A stretch of DNA of 64,000 nt from Litoreibacter meonggei (GTDB lineage Bacteria; Pseudomonadota; Alphaproteobacteria; Rhodobacterales; Rhodobacteraceae): assembly GCF_003663885.1 (NCBI RefSeq), contig NZ_RCCE01000001.1, forward strand, positions 558,001 through 622,000, read 5' to 3'. The notes beneath the pieces are model-generated. The model did no database searches. It saw nothing but the letters and a program-made list of their open reading frames with translations, and was not told the DNA's origin. The position numbers were made by a program, and so were the translations under genes. Below, piece by piece: positions 55,219 through 63,006 of the stretch (within the stretch, counting starts at the first letter, position 1; every line of letters starts with the position of its first letter).

Positions 55219-55244
55219 CGCCCCGCTGATAGCGGGGCGTTTTT
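55219..55244 (+). terminator. Rho-independent terminator after the VPLPA-CTERM gene
   Basis: Nine-base-pair stem CGCCCCGCT-GAT-AGCGGGGCG followed by TTTTT, 26 bases after the stop. Confidence 0.95.
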
Positions 55245-55405
55245 CGTTTCTGTCAAGACAACCGAGACAGCTCTGGTCTGTTCGCCCGGTTCACATGCGC
55301 TGCAGTCGTGGCGAGCGCAGGGTTGCCCGCTAACACCCCCATTCCTCGCCCGCCTAATTTGGTGCATGGTTCCCGCGACTCATTGGAACGGAAGGGGATG
55401 CAGCC

Positions 55406-56275
55406 ATGCATATCGGTCTTATTGGATGCGGGAACATGGGTGGCGGGATGGCAACGCAACTGCTGTCCAACGGCTGCCAACTCACCTGCCACGACCCCAA
55501 TCCAGACATCCGTGACAAGATGAGCGCCCTTGGCGCAAAAACCGCGCCCACGCCATCTGCGTTGGCGCAAGCTACTGAAATGATAATTCTATCCCTTCCA
55601 AAAGCAGAAGTTGTGGACGCAGTCATGCGTGACATGCTGCCCGACATTCAGTCTGGCTCCATCATTCTGGACACCTCCACATCCGAGCCTACGACGTCGC
55701 AAGCTATGGCCAAGCTTGGCGAGGCACAGGGCTTTTCCTTCGTCGATGGCCCCGTCAGCGGCGGTCCCGCCGCCGCACACGCCGGAACCATGACCATGCT
55801 CTTGGGCGGCATGGATGAGGCCATCGCACGATTGCGTCCTTTGCTCGACATCCTCACCTCCAAAACCGTGATCGTCGGCGGGTCCGGCGCGGGTCACGCC
55901 GCCAAAATAGCCAACAACATGCTCTGCGCCGCCAACTTGGTCTTGGTCGGCGAGGCAATCCGCTTGGGCAAGGCCGCGGGTGTGCGCCCCGAGGACTTGC
56001 TGGAAGGGATCAACGCGGGTTCGGGCCGTAGCGGCGTGAGCGAGGTTAATTTTCCCAAATGGATACTGAACGATACGTATGATTCAGGCTTCACTATGGG
56101 CCTGATGCGCAAAGATGTCGGGCTTTCACTTGATCTGGCAAAGACATCAAACGTGGCGCTGGACGGCTTCGCTGGCATCGCTGATATTTGGCTAAACGCA
56201 TCCAGCGCCATCTCAGACAGCGCGGATTTTAACGAGATCGTCAAACACGGGCAGAAGGTGGGCAACGATGTCTGA
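55406..56275 (+). CDS. NAD(P)-dependent beta-hydroxyacid dehydrogenase (HIBADH family)
   Basis: 289-residue beta-hydroxyacid dehydrogenase (3-hydroxyisobutyrate dehydrogenase / tartronate semialdehyde reductase / sulfolactaldehyde reductase superfamily). Dinucleotide motif GLIGCGNMGGGMA at the N-terminus, substrate motif DGPVSGGPAAAHAGTMT near 120, catalytic lysine in AAKIANNMLCAAN near 170. Which hydroxy acid it uses cannot be read. First gene of a tightly overlapped operon; its 3' end overlaps the aldehyde dehydrogenase gene by eight bases. Confidence 0.9.
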   Translation: MHIGLIGCGNMGGGMATQLLSNGCQLTCHDPNPDIRDKMSALGAKTAPTPSALAQATEMIILSLPKAEVVDAVMRDMLPDIQSGSIILDTSTSEPTTSQAMAKLGEAQGFSFVDGPVSGGPAAAHAGTMTMLLGGMDEAIARLRPLLDILTSKTVIVGGSGAGHAAKIANNMLCAANLVLVGEAIRLGKAAGVRPEDLLEGINAGSGRSGVSEVNFPKWILNDTYDSGFTMGLMRKDVGLSLDLAKTSNVALDGFAGIADIWLNASSAISDSADFNEIVKHGQKVGNDV

Positions 56276-57776
56276 TCGCAAGCAAAGACTATTGGAAGCA
56301 ATGGCCACCCTTGGATTGGGCCAACAGCCACAAAGCATCATTAACGGTGAGCTTGTAGACGGTGCCGGAGCCGCCGTGACCTTGATCGACCCGTTCACGG
56401 AAGAAGAGTTGTTCACGTACCCTGACGCAGACACCGCACTGGCGAATAAGGCCTGCGATGCCGCGCAATCCGCCCAACCCGCGTGGGCCAAGGGCATTTC
56501 CCCCGCCGCGCGTGGTCAGGTAATGCAAGACATCTCCCGCGCCGTCCTCGCCAATGTCGAGCCGCTTGCCACCATCGAGGCAATCGTCGCAGGCAAACCG
56601 ATCCGCGACTGCCGCATCGAGGTCGCCAAGGTGGCCGAGATGTTTGCCTACTACGCGGGCTGGGCCGACAAGCTGCATGGCGAGGTCATACCCGTGCCGT
56701 CTGGCCACCTCAACTATACCCTACGCGAACCCCTTGGGGTCGTATTCCAGATCACCCCTTGGAATGCCCCAGTCTTCACTGCAGGCTGGCAAATCGCGCC
56801 CGCCATCGCCACCGGAAATGGCGTGGTGATCAAACCCAGCGAGTTGACCCCGATCACCACCGTTGCCCTTATAAAATTAGCCGAAGCGGCCGGACTGCCA
56901 CGTGGCCTCGTGAATGTGCTGTGCGGCCTTGGCCCAACTTCTGGCCAAGCCGCGATTGAACATCCTGCTATCCGTAAGGTGGTCTTTGTCGGCTCGCCCG
57001 AGACGGGCCGTCGCGTGGCGATTGCTGCCGCCTCTGCCCTGAAACCGGTAGTGCTAGAGTTGGGCGGAAAGTCAGCCAACATCGTGTTTGATGACGCCAA
57101 TCTGGAGCATGCCTGCCTTGGCGCGCAGGCGGCGATCTTTTCCGGCGCGGGGCAAAGCTGCGTGGCGGGATCACGTCTGCTGGTCCAAAAATCGGTCTAT
57201 GAGAAATTCGTCTCACTGCTGTCTACCGGCATGAACAGCATCTCCCTCGGCGATCCGCTGGACGAGCGCAACGAAATCGGCCCGATCAGCAATGCCCGCC
57301 AATTCGCCCATGTCACCAGCATGATCTCGCAGGCCGAAGGCGAAGGCGCATCTGTCCTGTCACGCACGGAAAAACACAATAGCGGGTACTTCGTTGCCCC
57401 AACCGTCCTGCGCGGTCTCTCGAACACATCAACGCCTGCGCGGGAGGAGATTTTTGGCCCGGTCGTCACCGCCATCCCCTTTGAAGACGAGGCCGACGCC
57501 ATAGCCCTCGCCAATGACACCTCGTTCGGTTTGGCCGGTGCCGTGTGGACATCCGACGTTGGTCGCGCCCATCGCGTGGCCGAGGCCGTGCGCGCTGGCA
57601 CGTTCTGGATCAACAGCTACAAGGCGATCCACGTCTCCTCACCCTTCGGCGGCTCATTAAATTCCGGCTTCGGGCGGTCAAGCGGCACCGACGGTCTGAT
57701 GGAATACACGTCCGCGAAAAGCGTCTGGCTCGACAGCGCCCCCACGCCGCGCATCGCATTCGGCTATGTGTCATGA
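56268..57776 (+). CDS. NAD(P)-dependent aldehyde dehydrogenase (betaine-aldehyde dehydrogenase-like)
   Basis: 502-residue ALDH superfamily enzyme. Residues: ITPWNAPVFTAGWQIAPAIA and VIKPSELTP for cofactor binding, FVGSPETGRRV, the general base in VLELGGKSANIVF (Glu), the nucleophile in GAGQSCVAGSRL (Cys), and EEIFGPVVTAIPF. Sequence style is closest to the gamma-aminobutyraldehyde/betaine aldehyde group, but substrate is not determined. Placed after the HIBADH-like gene, it may oxidise the same semialdehyde the reductase handles. Its stop overlaps cysE by four bases. Confidence 0.92.
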   Translation: MSDRKQRLLEAMATLGLGQQPQSIINGELVDGAGAAVTLIDPFTEEELFTYPDADTALANKACDAAQSAQPAWAKGISPAARGQVMQDISRAVLANVEPLATIEAIVAGKPIRDCRIEVAKVAEMFAYYAGWADKLHGEVIPVPSGHLNYTLREPLGVVFQITPWNAPVFTAGWQIAPAIATGNGVVIKPSELTPITTVALIKLAEAAGLPRGLVNVLCGLGPTSGQAAIEHPAIRKVVFVGSPETGRRVAIAAASALKPVVLELGGKSANIVFDDANLEHACLGAQAAIFSGAGQSCVAGSRLLVQKSVYEKFVSLLSTGMNSISLGDPLDERNEIGPISNARQFAHVTSMISQAEGEGASVLSRTEKHNSGYFVAPTVLRGLSNTSTPAREEIFGPVVTAIPFEDEADAIALANDTSFGLAGAVWTSDVGRAHRVAEAVRAGTFWINSYKAIHVSSPFGGSLNSGFGRSSGTDGLMEYTSAKSVWLDSAPTPRIAFGYVS

Positions 57777-58501
57777 AGCTCGTTGAAGACGTCCACACTC
57801 TGCTCAACGCCTCACCCGAGCTGGCTGCGATCCTTAATCTAGAGCCGTTTACGGATTTTCCCGAACTGGCAGGGTCCTTGCTCGCCAGTCTGACCAACAG
57901 CCCCGCCATTGGCCGGACCGTTACCAACGCCTACCGCGACAACGCCCTTGTAGAGATCACGGCTTACGACATTGCCGAAACCGCACGTAGAAACTTCGAG
58001 CCAGGAGGGTCTCCCGCGACTTTCTTATTCTCACGCGGGGCGCAGGCGATCATGGGTCACCGTGTCGCCCACAAACTGTGGAGCGACGGCGATCCCGACC
58101 TGTCCTTGGCGTTGAAGGCCGCCTTCGGGCGGGCCCTGTCGACCGACATTCACCCGGCAGCACAGATTGGTGCCGGCCTCTGGCTCGATCACGGCTTGGG
58201 TTTGGTTGTGGGTGAAACCGCGATCATCGAAGAAGATGTCTCCATCTGGCACAACGTCACCCTTGGCAGCACACTGAACGATAGCGGGCCGCGTAGGCAT
58301 CCACATGTAGAAACGGGTGCTGTCATCGGCGCGGGGGCCATTCTTTTGGGCGGCATCAATATCGGCGCACATGCCAACATCGCGGCAGGTGCAATTGTCA
58401 TTCGAGATGTCCCACAAAACGCGCTTGTTGTTGGCGCCAAGGCCACAGAGCGCGGCACCGCTCAAGTCAGCTTTGTGAACAGTGGAAAGCCGTCCCCATG
58501 A
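57773..58501 (+). CDS. cysE: Serine O-acetyltransferase
   Basis: 242-residue serine acetyltransferase (acetyl-CoA + L-serine to O-acetylserine). The N-terminal helical domain contains ETARRNFEPGGSPATFLFSRG and GHRVAHKLW. The C-terminal left-handed beta-helix has IHPAAQIGAGLWLDHGLGLVVGE (catalytic Asp-His in LDHG), VSIWHNVTLGST, then hexapeptide repeats. The start ATG at 57773 overlaps the aldehyde dehydrogenase stop (ATGA); the longer frame is rejected. A cysE inside a catabolic-looking operon is unusual, so it may act on a serine analogue. Confidence 0.88.
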   Translation: MKLVEDVHTLLNASPELAAILNLEPFTDFPELAGSLLASLTNSPAIGRTVTNAYRDNALVEITAYDIAETARRNFEPGGSPATFLFSRGAQAIMGHRVAHKLWSDGDPDLSLALKAAFGRALSTDIHPAAQIGAGLWLDHGLGLVVGETAIIEEDVSIWHNVTLGSTLNDSGPRRHPHVETGAVIGAGAILLGGINIGAHANIAAGAIVIRDVPQNALVVGAKATERGTAQVSFVNSGKPSP

Positions 58502-59379
58502 ACGCGTCATTCGGGATCGACCATCCGCTTTTGGCAACTCACGACATCGATGGCTTGCGCGCTAGGCTGATATCGCTCGGTTTCAACATGACCCCCATAG
58601 GCAAGCACCCGTGGGGAACAAGCACCAGCCTCGCCATGTTCGACGGCTGCCTGATCGAGATCATGGGCATCTATGACGATACGCGTCTCGATGAAGTTCC
58701 TGCAGGTGAGTTCCGCTTCGGGCGTCACGTTCATGATCATCTGCAACAACGCGAAGGCGTCGCCTTATCTGCCCTGCACAGCACCAATTCGCTTGCTGAT
58801 GCGCAAATGGCAGAGGCCGCAGGTTTCACCGTCGCCGGACACTTGGAATTCGGGCGTGATGTGACCCTTCCCGACGGGACGGCGGGACGCACAAAAACCA
58901 CGCTGGCGCTGCTGCCGGATGCACAATTTCCACGCCTGTCATTCTTCTTGTGCCAACAACATCGCCCGGACCTGATCTATGTTCCCGAATGGCTGGAACA
59001 CCCGAACAAGGTCAGTGGTATTTGTGGCGTGAACATACTTGCCCATGAGAGCTTCCACACCGACTTGAAAACGCGCTTGGGTGGACTGTATGGCGGCTAC
59101 ACAGAGCGCGACGGTTGGTTTCAATATCAGACCGCGAACGGCATCCTTCGAGTCCTGTCCCCCGTCGCCTTTGAGCGCCTTATCGGCCCGCTTCCAAATG
59201 ATCTACGCCACGAAGAACTGCCCTGCATCGCCGGAATGGACCTGACCATGAACAACTCGATCGTGATGGCGACATACCTCAAGGCTGCAGATCTTGAATA
59301 CCAATCCATTGAACAAGGCTTCGCTCTGCGCGAGGCTGCGTTGACGGCAAATACACTCCTGCGGTTCCTAGCCCCCTAA
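58498..59379 (+). CDS. VOC-superfamily glyoxalase-like protein
   Basis: 293-residue protein with two VOC-type halves, resembling the Glyoxalase-like domain family (PF13468 type). The N-half begins GIDHPLLATHDIDGLRARLISLGF, with CLIEIMGIYDD carrying a metal-type Glu. The middle has LSFFLCQQHRPDLIYVPEWLEHPN, a hallmark of this group. It may be a lyase, isomerase or dioxygenase, or only bind ligand. ATG overlaps the cysE stop (ATGA). It closes the four-gene operon. Confidence 0.85.
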   Translation: MNASFGIDHPLLATHDIDGLRARLISLGFNMTPIGKHPWGTSTSLAMFDGCLIEIMGIYDDTRLDEVPAGEFRFGRHVHDHLQQREGVALSALHSTNSLADAQMAEAAGFTVAGHLEFGRDVTLPDGTAGRTKTTLALLPDAQFPRLSFFLCQQHRPDLIYVPEWLEHPNKVSGICGVNILAHESFHTDLKTRLGGLYGGYTERDGWFQYQTANGILRVLSPVAFERLIGPLPNDLRHEELPCIAGMDLTMNNSIVMATYLKAADLEYQSIEQGFALREAALTANTLLRFLAP

Positions 59380-59478
59380 GGCGCGTCGTCGCGTTTCCAT
59401 TGGTGTTCCTCTTTGTTCAAACTGTCTAATATTCTTTAGAAGCCGTATAAGTCATACAAACTGATCGAGCCTCAGCCC

Positions 59479-59832
59479 ATGACCCGAGACGAATTCAATG
59501 CCTTCTGCGCCTCCCTGCCCGCCACCAATCATGTGGTGCAATGGGGCAATTCCGACGTCTGGAAGGTCGGCCCCAAGCTCTTCGCGGTTGGTGGTTGGGC
59601 TGATGGCGTGGACGCGTTCACCTTCAAGGTCTCAGATATTGCCTGGGAAGTTCTTCCCGAAATGCCCGGCTTGCGCCCCGCCCCCTACCTGGCCTCACGC
59701 GGCATGAAGTGGATACAACACTACGAAGCCCCCGGTTTGTCCGACGCCGAGCTTGAGGCGCATATCCGCGCCTCCTACGACATGGTTGCAGCCAAGCTTA
59801 CCAAGAAAAATCGAACAGAATTGGGCATTTAA
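59479..59832 (+). CDS. MmcQ/YjbR family protein
   Basis: 117-residue CyaY-like fold protein: MTRDEFNAFCASLPATNHVVQWGNSDVWKV, then LFAVGGW, FTFKVSDIAWEVL, and APYLASRGMKWIQHY, which are the MmcQ/YjbR signature strands, with a final helical DAELEAHIRASYDMVAAKL. Often called DNA-binding, but evidence is thin. It stands alone after a 99-base gap and its stop shares bases with the convergent oxidoreductase stop. Confidence 0.9.
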   Translation: MTRDEFNAFCASLPATNHVVQWGNSDVWKVGPKLFAVGGWADGVDAFTFKVSDIAWEVLPEMPGLRPAPYLASRGMKWIQHYEAPGLSDAELEAHIRASYDMVAAKLTKKNRTELGI

Positions 59833-60791
59833 CCCGCGGCGGCATAGACTGCATCAATCGCGGCCTGCGTGCCTTTGGCGTCCTCCAGCGACCACGGGTA
59901 CGCGGCCCCGTCCCGCGCTGTCGCACAAAACGCTTCGACTTGATTTACGTAGTGATTTGCCGCTGGAAAGCGCTCAAATCGAGTTTCCCCGCCCTGCTGC
60001 AACTCAATCTGGGCCATGCCATATACGTTGGGGTTGAACGGCGCACTCAGCCGCATCACTCCTGCGTCGCCATGGAATCTAACCTCCTGAAACGCATGCA
60101 ATCTTGTCGAAACATAGCCACTATACTCCGCCCCCGAAATCCGTGCCTGAACCCGCGAAAACGTATCGACCCCATGCTCCCATTCAATCTGGGCGGTGAC
60201 GTCTTCAAACTCCGCCCCGGTCGCAAACCGCGCACATCCGAGCGCGTAGACCCCGATATCCGGCAACGTCCCGCCACCCATATCGGACTTGTTGCGGATG
60301 TTATTCGGGTCTTGATTGTCAAAGGAAAACGCACAGGACACGTGCCGCAACGTCCCCACCGCGCCTTCCGCCAGAAGCGCTTTTGCCCTTTGCCACTGCG
60401 GGTGGTGAACGATCATATACGCCTCGGTCGCCATCAGTCCGGTGAGATCCCGCGCTTCGATCAAGGCATTGATCTCGCTCGCCTTCATCGCCACCGGCTT
60501 CTCGATCAGCACATGTTTCCCCGCCGCCAGCGCCTTCAGCCCCCATTCGACATGCAAGCTGTTGGGCAGTGGGATATAGACCGCATCGATGCCGCCATCT
60601 GCCAAAAGCGCATCATAGCTGGCATGATGGCGTAGATCGCCAAACTTGTCAGAAAACGCAGCGAACTTATCGTCCGACCCTCTCGCCAAAGCCACCAACC
60701 GCGCCCCTCGGGCTGCGTGAATGGCAGGCCCCATATGCTCATAGGCGAATTTGGCAGCCCCGAGGATGCCCCAGTTTAGCGGTTTGGTCAT
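59829..60791 (-). CDS. Gfo/Idh/MocA family oxidoreductase
   Basis: 320-residue NAD(P)-dependent dehydrogenase, sugar or inositol type. The N-terminal Rossmann motif is NWGILGAAKFAYEHMGPAI, the EKPVAMKASE segment carries the conserved Lys of EKP, and the C-terminal alpha/beta domain starts near residue 125. GGGTLPDIGVYALGCARF is typical of the glucose-fructose oxidoreductase / D-xylose dehydrogenase branch. Substrate unknown. Its gene follows the ankyrin gene on the minus strand after 37 bases. Confidence 0.9.
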   Translation of the reverse strand: MTKPLNWGILGAAKFAYEHMGPAIHAARGARLVALARGSDDKFAAFSDKFGDLRHHASYDALLADGGIDAVYIPLPNSLHVEWGLKALAAGKHVLIEKPVAMKASEINALIEARDLTGLMATEAYMIVHHPQWQRAKALLAEGAVGTLRHVSCAFSFDNQDPNNIRNKSDMGGGTLPDIGVYALGCARFATGAEFEDVTAQIEWEHGVDTFSRVQARISGAEYSGYVSTRLHAFQEVRFHGDAGVMRLSAPFNPNVYGMAQIELQQGGETRFERFPAANHYVNQVEAFCATARDGAAYPWSLEDAKGTQAAIDAVYAAAG

Positions 60792-60828
60792 GGTCGTCTC
60801 CTTGGCGGGTTCGCCAAAGACTAGGACG

Positions 60829-61821
60829 TTAATTGCCGCGCGCCAAGCGCCCGTCCACGGCCGCGCGGATCATGTCACGCGCTCGCGCGTAGTCGGCGGC
60901 GTATGCTCGGTCACTCTCTTCGGCGGCGCTTGTGCTAAGGCGGTCTTGCAAGTCACGCTCGGACGCCGCAGCTCCCTCGCTGACAACATCAAGTATCCTG
61001 CGCCCTCTCAAATCCGTTGCGGTCGGATCAGCCCCTGCCCCCAACAATGCCTGAACCATCCCGACATTCCCGCCAGCAATCATCAATGGTGGTTGCCCCG
61101 GCAAGAAATCCAACGGCACATGTGACGGTGGCGGCATGTTTGGGTCTGCCCCGTGGGCAAGCAACCCGTCGACCTGTGCCGATTGCGAATTGATCAAGGC
61201 CAGATGTAGAGGCGTCAGCCCCATGCGATTGGGCAAAGAGACCAGTTCCGGCGGCACCATATCCAGCACTTCGTCCATATCCTGCTCGCGCCCGTAATAG
61301 TTGAACGGTGACGCGGCAGCGTGCAGCAATGTGTAGCCCTGCGAGGTTTGGAAATTGGGGTCGGCACCGTGTTCAAGCAACAGCTTAACCAGTTCCGGCA
61401 TGAACTCCACATGCCCCATCGCCCAAATCAGCGGCACCGCACCGTAGCGTCCCTGTGGGCTATTCAATTCAAGGTCAGGGTGGCGCGCAAGAAGCGCCTT
61501 GGTAGAGGTAACGCTGCCGTCGAACAAAAGCTCGCGCAATTCACCATACGGTGAAGGCAGCATATCGGGCTGCACCAAACTCGTGCTTCCGTTCTGCATG
61601 TCTTGGATTTGTAGCTCAATCAGTTCCTCAAAACGGGCAGTGTCGCCCACCTGAAGGGCCAGTTTCATTTCGGTGTAATAGGTATCGAGCGCCTTTAACT
61701 GCGCATCGCTCATGCTTCCCGGACGGGTGAGAGGTCGGGCTCCTTCGGTTACGTAAGCCCCTGCCACACTTAGGCAAAACACAGTAAACAGCACCACAGG
61801 CGCCGCGCGCGAAAACATCAT
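60829..61821 (-). CDS. Exported ankyrin repeat protein
   Basis: 330-residue protein with a signal peptide (FSRAAPVVLFTVFCLSVAGAYV). The region ~120-280 has four or so ankyrin repeats, with the consensus GADPN three times: VKLLLEHGADPNFQT, GLTPLHLALINSQSAQ...LLAHGADPN, and LMIAGGNVGMVQALLGAGADP. A helical C-terminal tail follows. It probably acts as a periplasmic protein-binding scaffold. GGAG is five bases before the first ATG. Upstream neighbour on this strand is rpoH, whose terminator separates them. Confidence 0.88.
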   Translation of the reverse strand: MMFSRAAPVVLFTVFCLSVAGAYVTEGARPLTRPGSMSDAQLKALDTYYTEMKLALQVGDTARFEELIELQIQDMQNGSTSLVQPDMLPSPYGELRELLFDGSVTSTKALLARHPDLELNSPQGRYGAVPLIWAMGHVEFMPELVKLLLEHGADPNFQTSQGYTLLHAAASPFNYYGREQDMDEVLDMVPPELVSLPNRMGLTPLHLALINSQSAQVDGLLAHGADPNMPPPSHVPLDFLPGQPPLMIAGGNVGMVQALLGAGADPTATDLRGRRILDVVSEGAAASERDLQDRLSTSAAEESDRAYAADYARARDMIRAAVDGRLARGN

Positions 61822-61878
61822 TTACGCTCCTTCCGTTCCGTCAGGCTTTGGCTCATAGCCCCTCCACGGCGGTCAATA

Positions 61879-61904
61879 AAAAAGGGCCGCGCGTTGCACG
61901 GCCC
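61879..61904 (-). terminator. Rho-independent terminator of rpoH
   Basis: On the minus strand, GGGCCGTGC... pairs with ...GCGCGGCCC (arms 61899-61904 and 61884-61889) and is followed by TTTTTTATT, 27 bases after the rpoH stop. Confidence 0.92.
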
Positions 61905-61930
61905 CTTCTGGCATTTCAGTTTGGCAAAAA

Positions 61931-62827
61931 TTAGGCGCTTTCAAGCAGGCCTTTTTCATCAGCCAGCGCGCGCATGCGCTCTTGCAGTTTCTCGAAGGCG
62001 CGAACCTCGATTTGACGGATACGCTCGCGCGAGACGTCATATTGCCCCGAAAGTTCCTCAAGGGTGATCGGCTTGTCTTGCAGCCGGCGCTGCACAAGGA
62101 TGTCTTTTTCGCGGTCGTTCAGGACTTCCATCGCCTCCGCCAACAATTCACGACGTGTTTCCAACTCGTCCTTGGCCTCATAGTCGCCAGCTTGATCAGC
62201 GTCCTCGTCCTCCAGCCAGTCCTGCCATTGCGTAGCACCCTCGCCATCGGCCGAGACCACAGCGTTCAGCGATGCATCCCCGCCCGACATGCGCCGGTTC
62301 ATCGAGATTACTTCTTTCTCGGTGACGTTCAGGTCGTTGGCGATGCGGGCCACGTTTTCAGGGCGCAAATCGCCCTCTTCCAGCGCGCCGATGCGGTTCT
62401 TGGCCTTGCGCAGGTTGAAGAACAGCTTCTTTTGCCCGCTGGTGGTGCCAAGTTTAACCATCGACCACGACCGCAGAACATATTCCTGAATGGATGCGCG
62501 AATCCACCACATCGCGTAGGTCGCGAGGCGGAAGCCCTTTTCGGGGTCAAACTTCTTTACGGCTTGCATCAGGCCCACATTGGCCTCGGAAATCACTTCG
62601 GCCACTGGCAGTCCATAGCCGCGATAGCCCATGGCGATCTTGGCTGCGAGGCGCAGGTGAGACGTCACCAATTGATGCGCAGCATCGGTGTCTTCGTCTT
62701 CGACCCAACGCTTGGCCAGCATGTATTCCTCCTCAGGTTCCAGAAATGGAAACTTGCGGATTTCTTGCATGTAGCGGTTCAGGCCTTGCTCCGGGCTCGG
62801 AGCTGGTAAACCAGTATAATTCGCCAT
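61931..62827 (-). CDS. rpoH: RNA polymerase sigma-32 (heat shock) factor RpoH
   Basis: Alternative sigma factor of 298 residues directing heat-shock and stress transcription. Region 2 is AAHQLVTSHLRLAAKIAMGY and FDPEKGFRLATYAMWWIRASI; the RpoH box QKKLFFNLRKAKNRIG lies near residues 131-146, and region 4.2 is the HTH TLEELSGQYDVSRERIRQIE with EVRAFEKL after it. Rhodobacterales have two RpoH paralogues; the location after rluD suggests the RpoHI type, but this needs comparison. A promoter with two dyads lies upstream and a terminator downstream. Confidence 0.96.
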   Translation of the reverse strand: MANYTGLPAPSPEQGLNRYMQEIRKFPFLEPEEEYMLAKRWVEDEDTDAAHQLVTSHLRLAAKIAMGYRGYGLPVAEVISEANVGLMQAVKKFDPEKGFRLATYAMWWIRASIQEYVLRSWSMVKLGTTSGQKKLFFNLRKAKNRIGALEEGDLRPENVARIANDLNVTEKEVISMNRRMSGGDASLNAVVSADGEGATQWQDWLEDEDADQAGDYEAKDELETRRELLAEAMEVLNDREKDILVQRRLQDKPITLEELSGQYDVSRERIRQIEVRAFEKLQERMRALADEKGLLESA

Positions 62828-62856
62828 TTCTTCGTGCCCCCCTTAAAAGGTTTGCC

Positions 62857-62898
62857 TATTCGGATATCGAATATACGAGCAGGTTTCGCCCTGCTCAA
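62857..62898 (-). promoter_or_regulatory. rpoH promoter with two inverted repeats
   Basis: On the minus strand, TTGAGC (-35, 62898-62893), 17-base spacer, TATATT (-10, 62875-62870). The spacer holds the perfect repeat GAGCAGG-GCGAAA-CCTGCTC (62877-62896), and TATTCG-N5-CGAATA (62857-62873) overlaps the -10 and start site. About 43 bases separate the start from the ATG. Confidence 0.65.
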
Positions 62899-63006
62899 GC
62901 TTTTGGTGCGCACATACGCTGTGCGGGTTACTTATGATTTAATGTAGGAACTCGGGTTTGGTTCCAAAAGGGGTATGTTACGAGTATTCACATAAATGTC
63001 AGTGAA

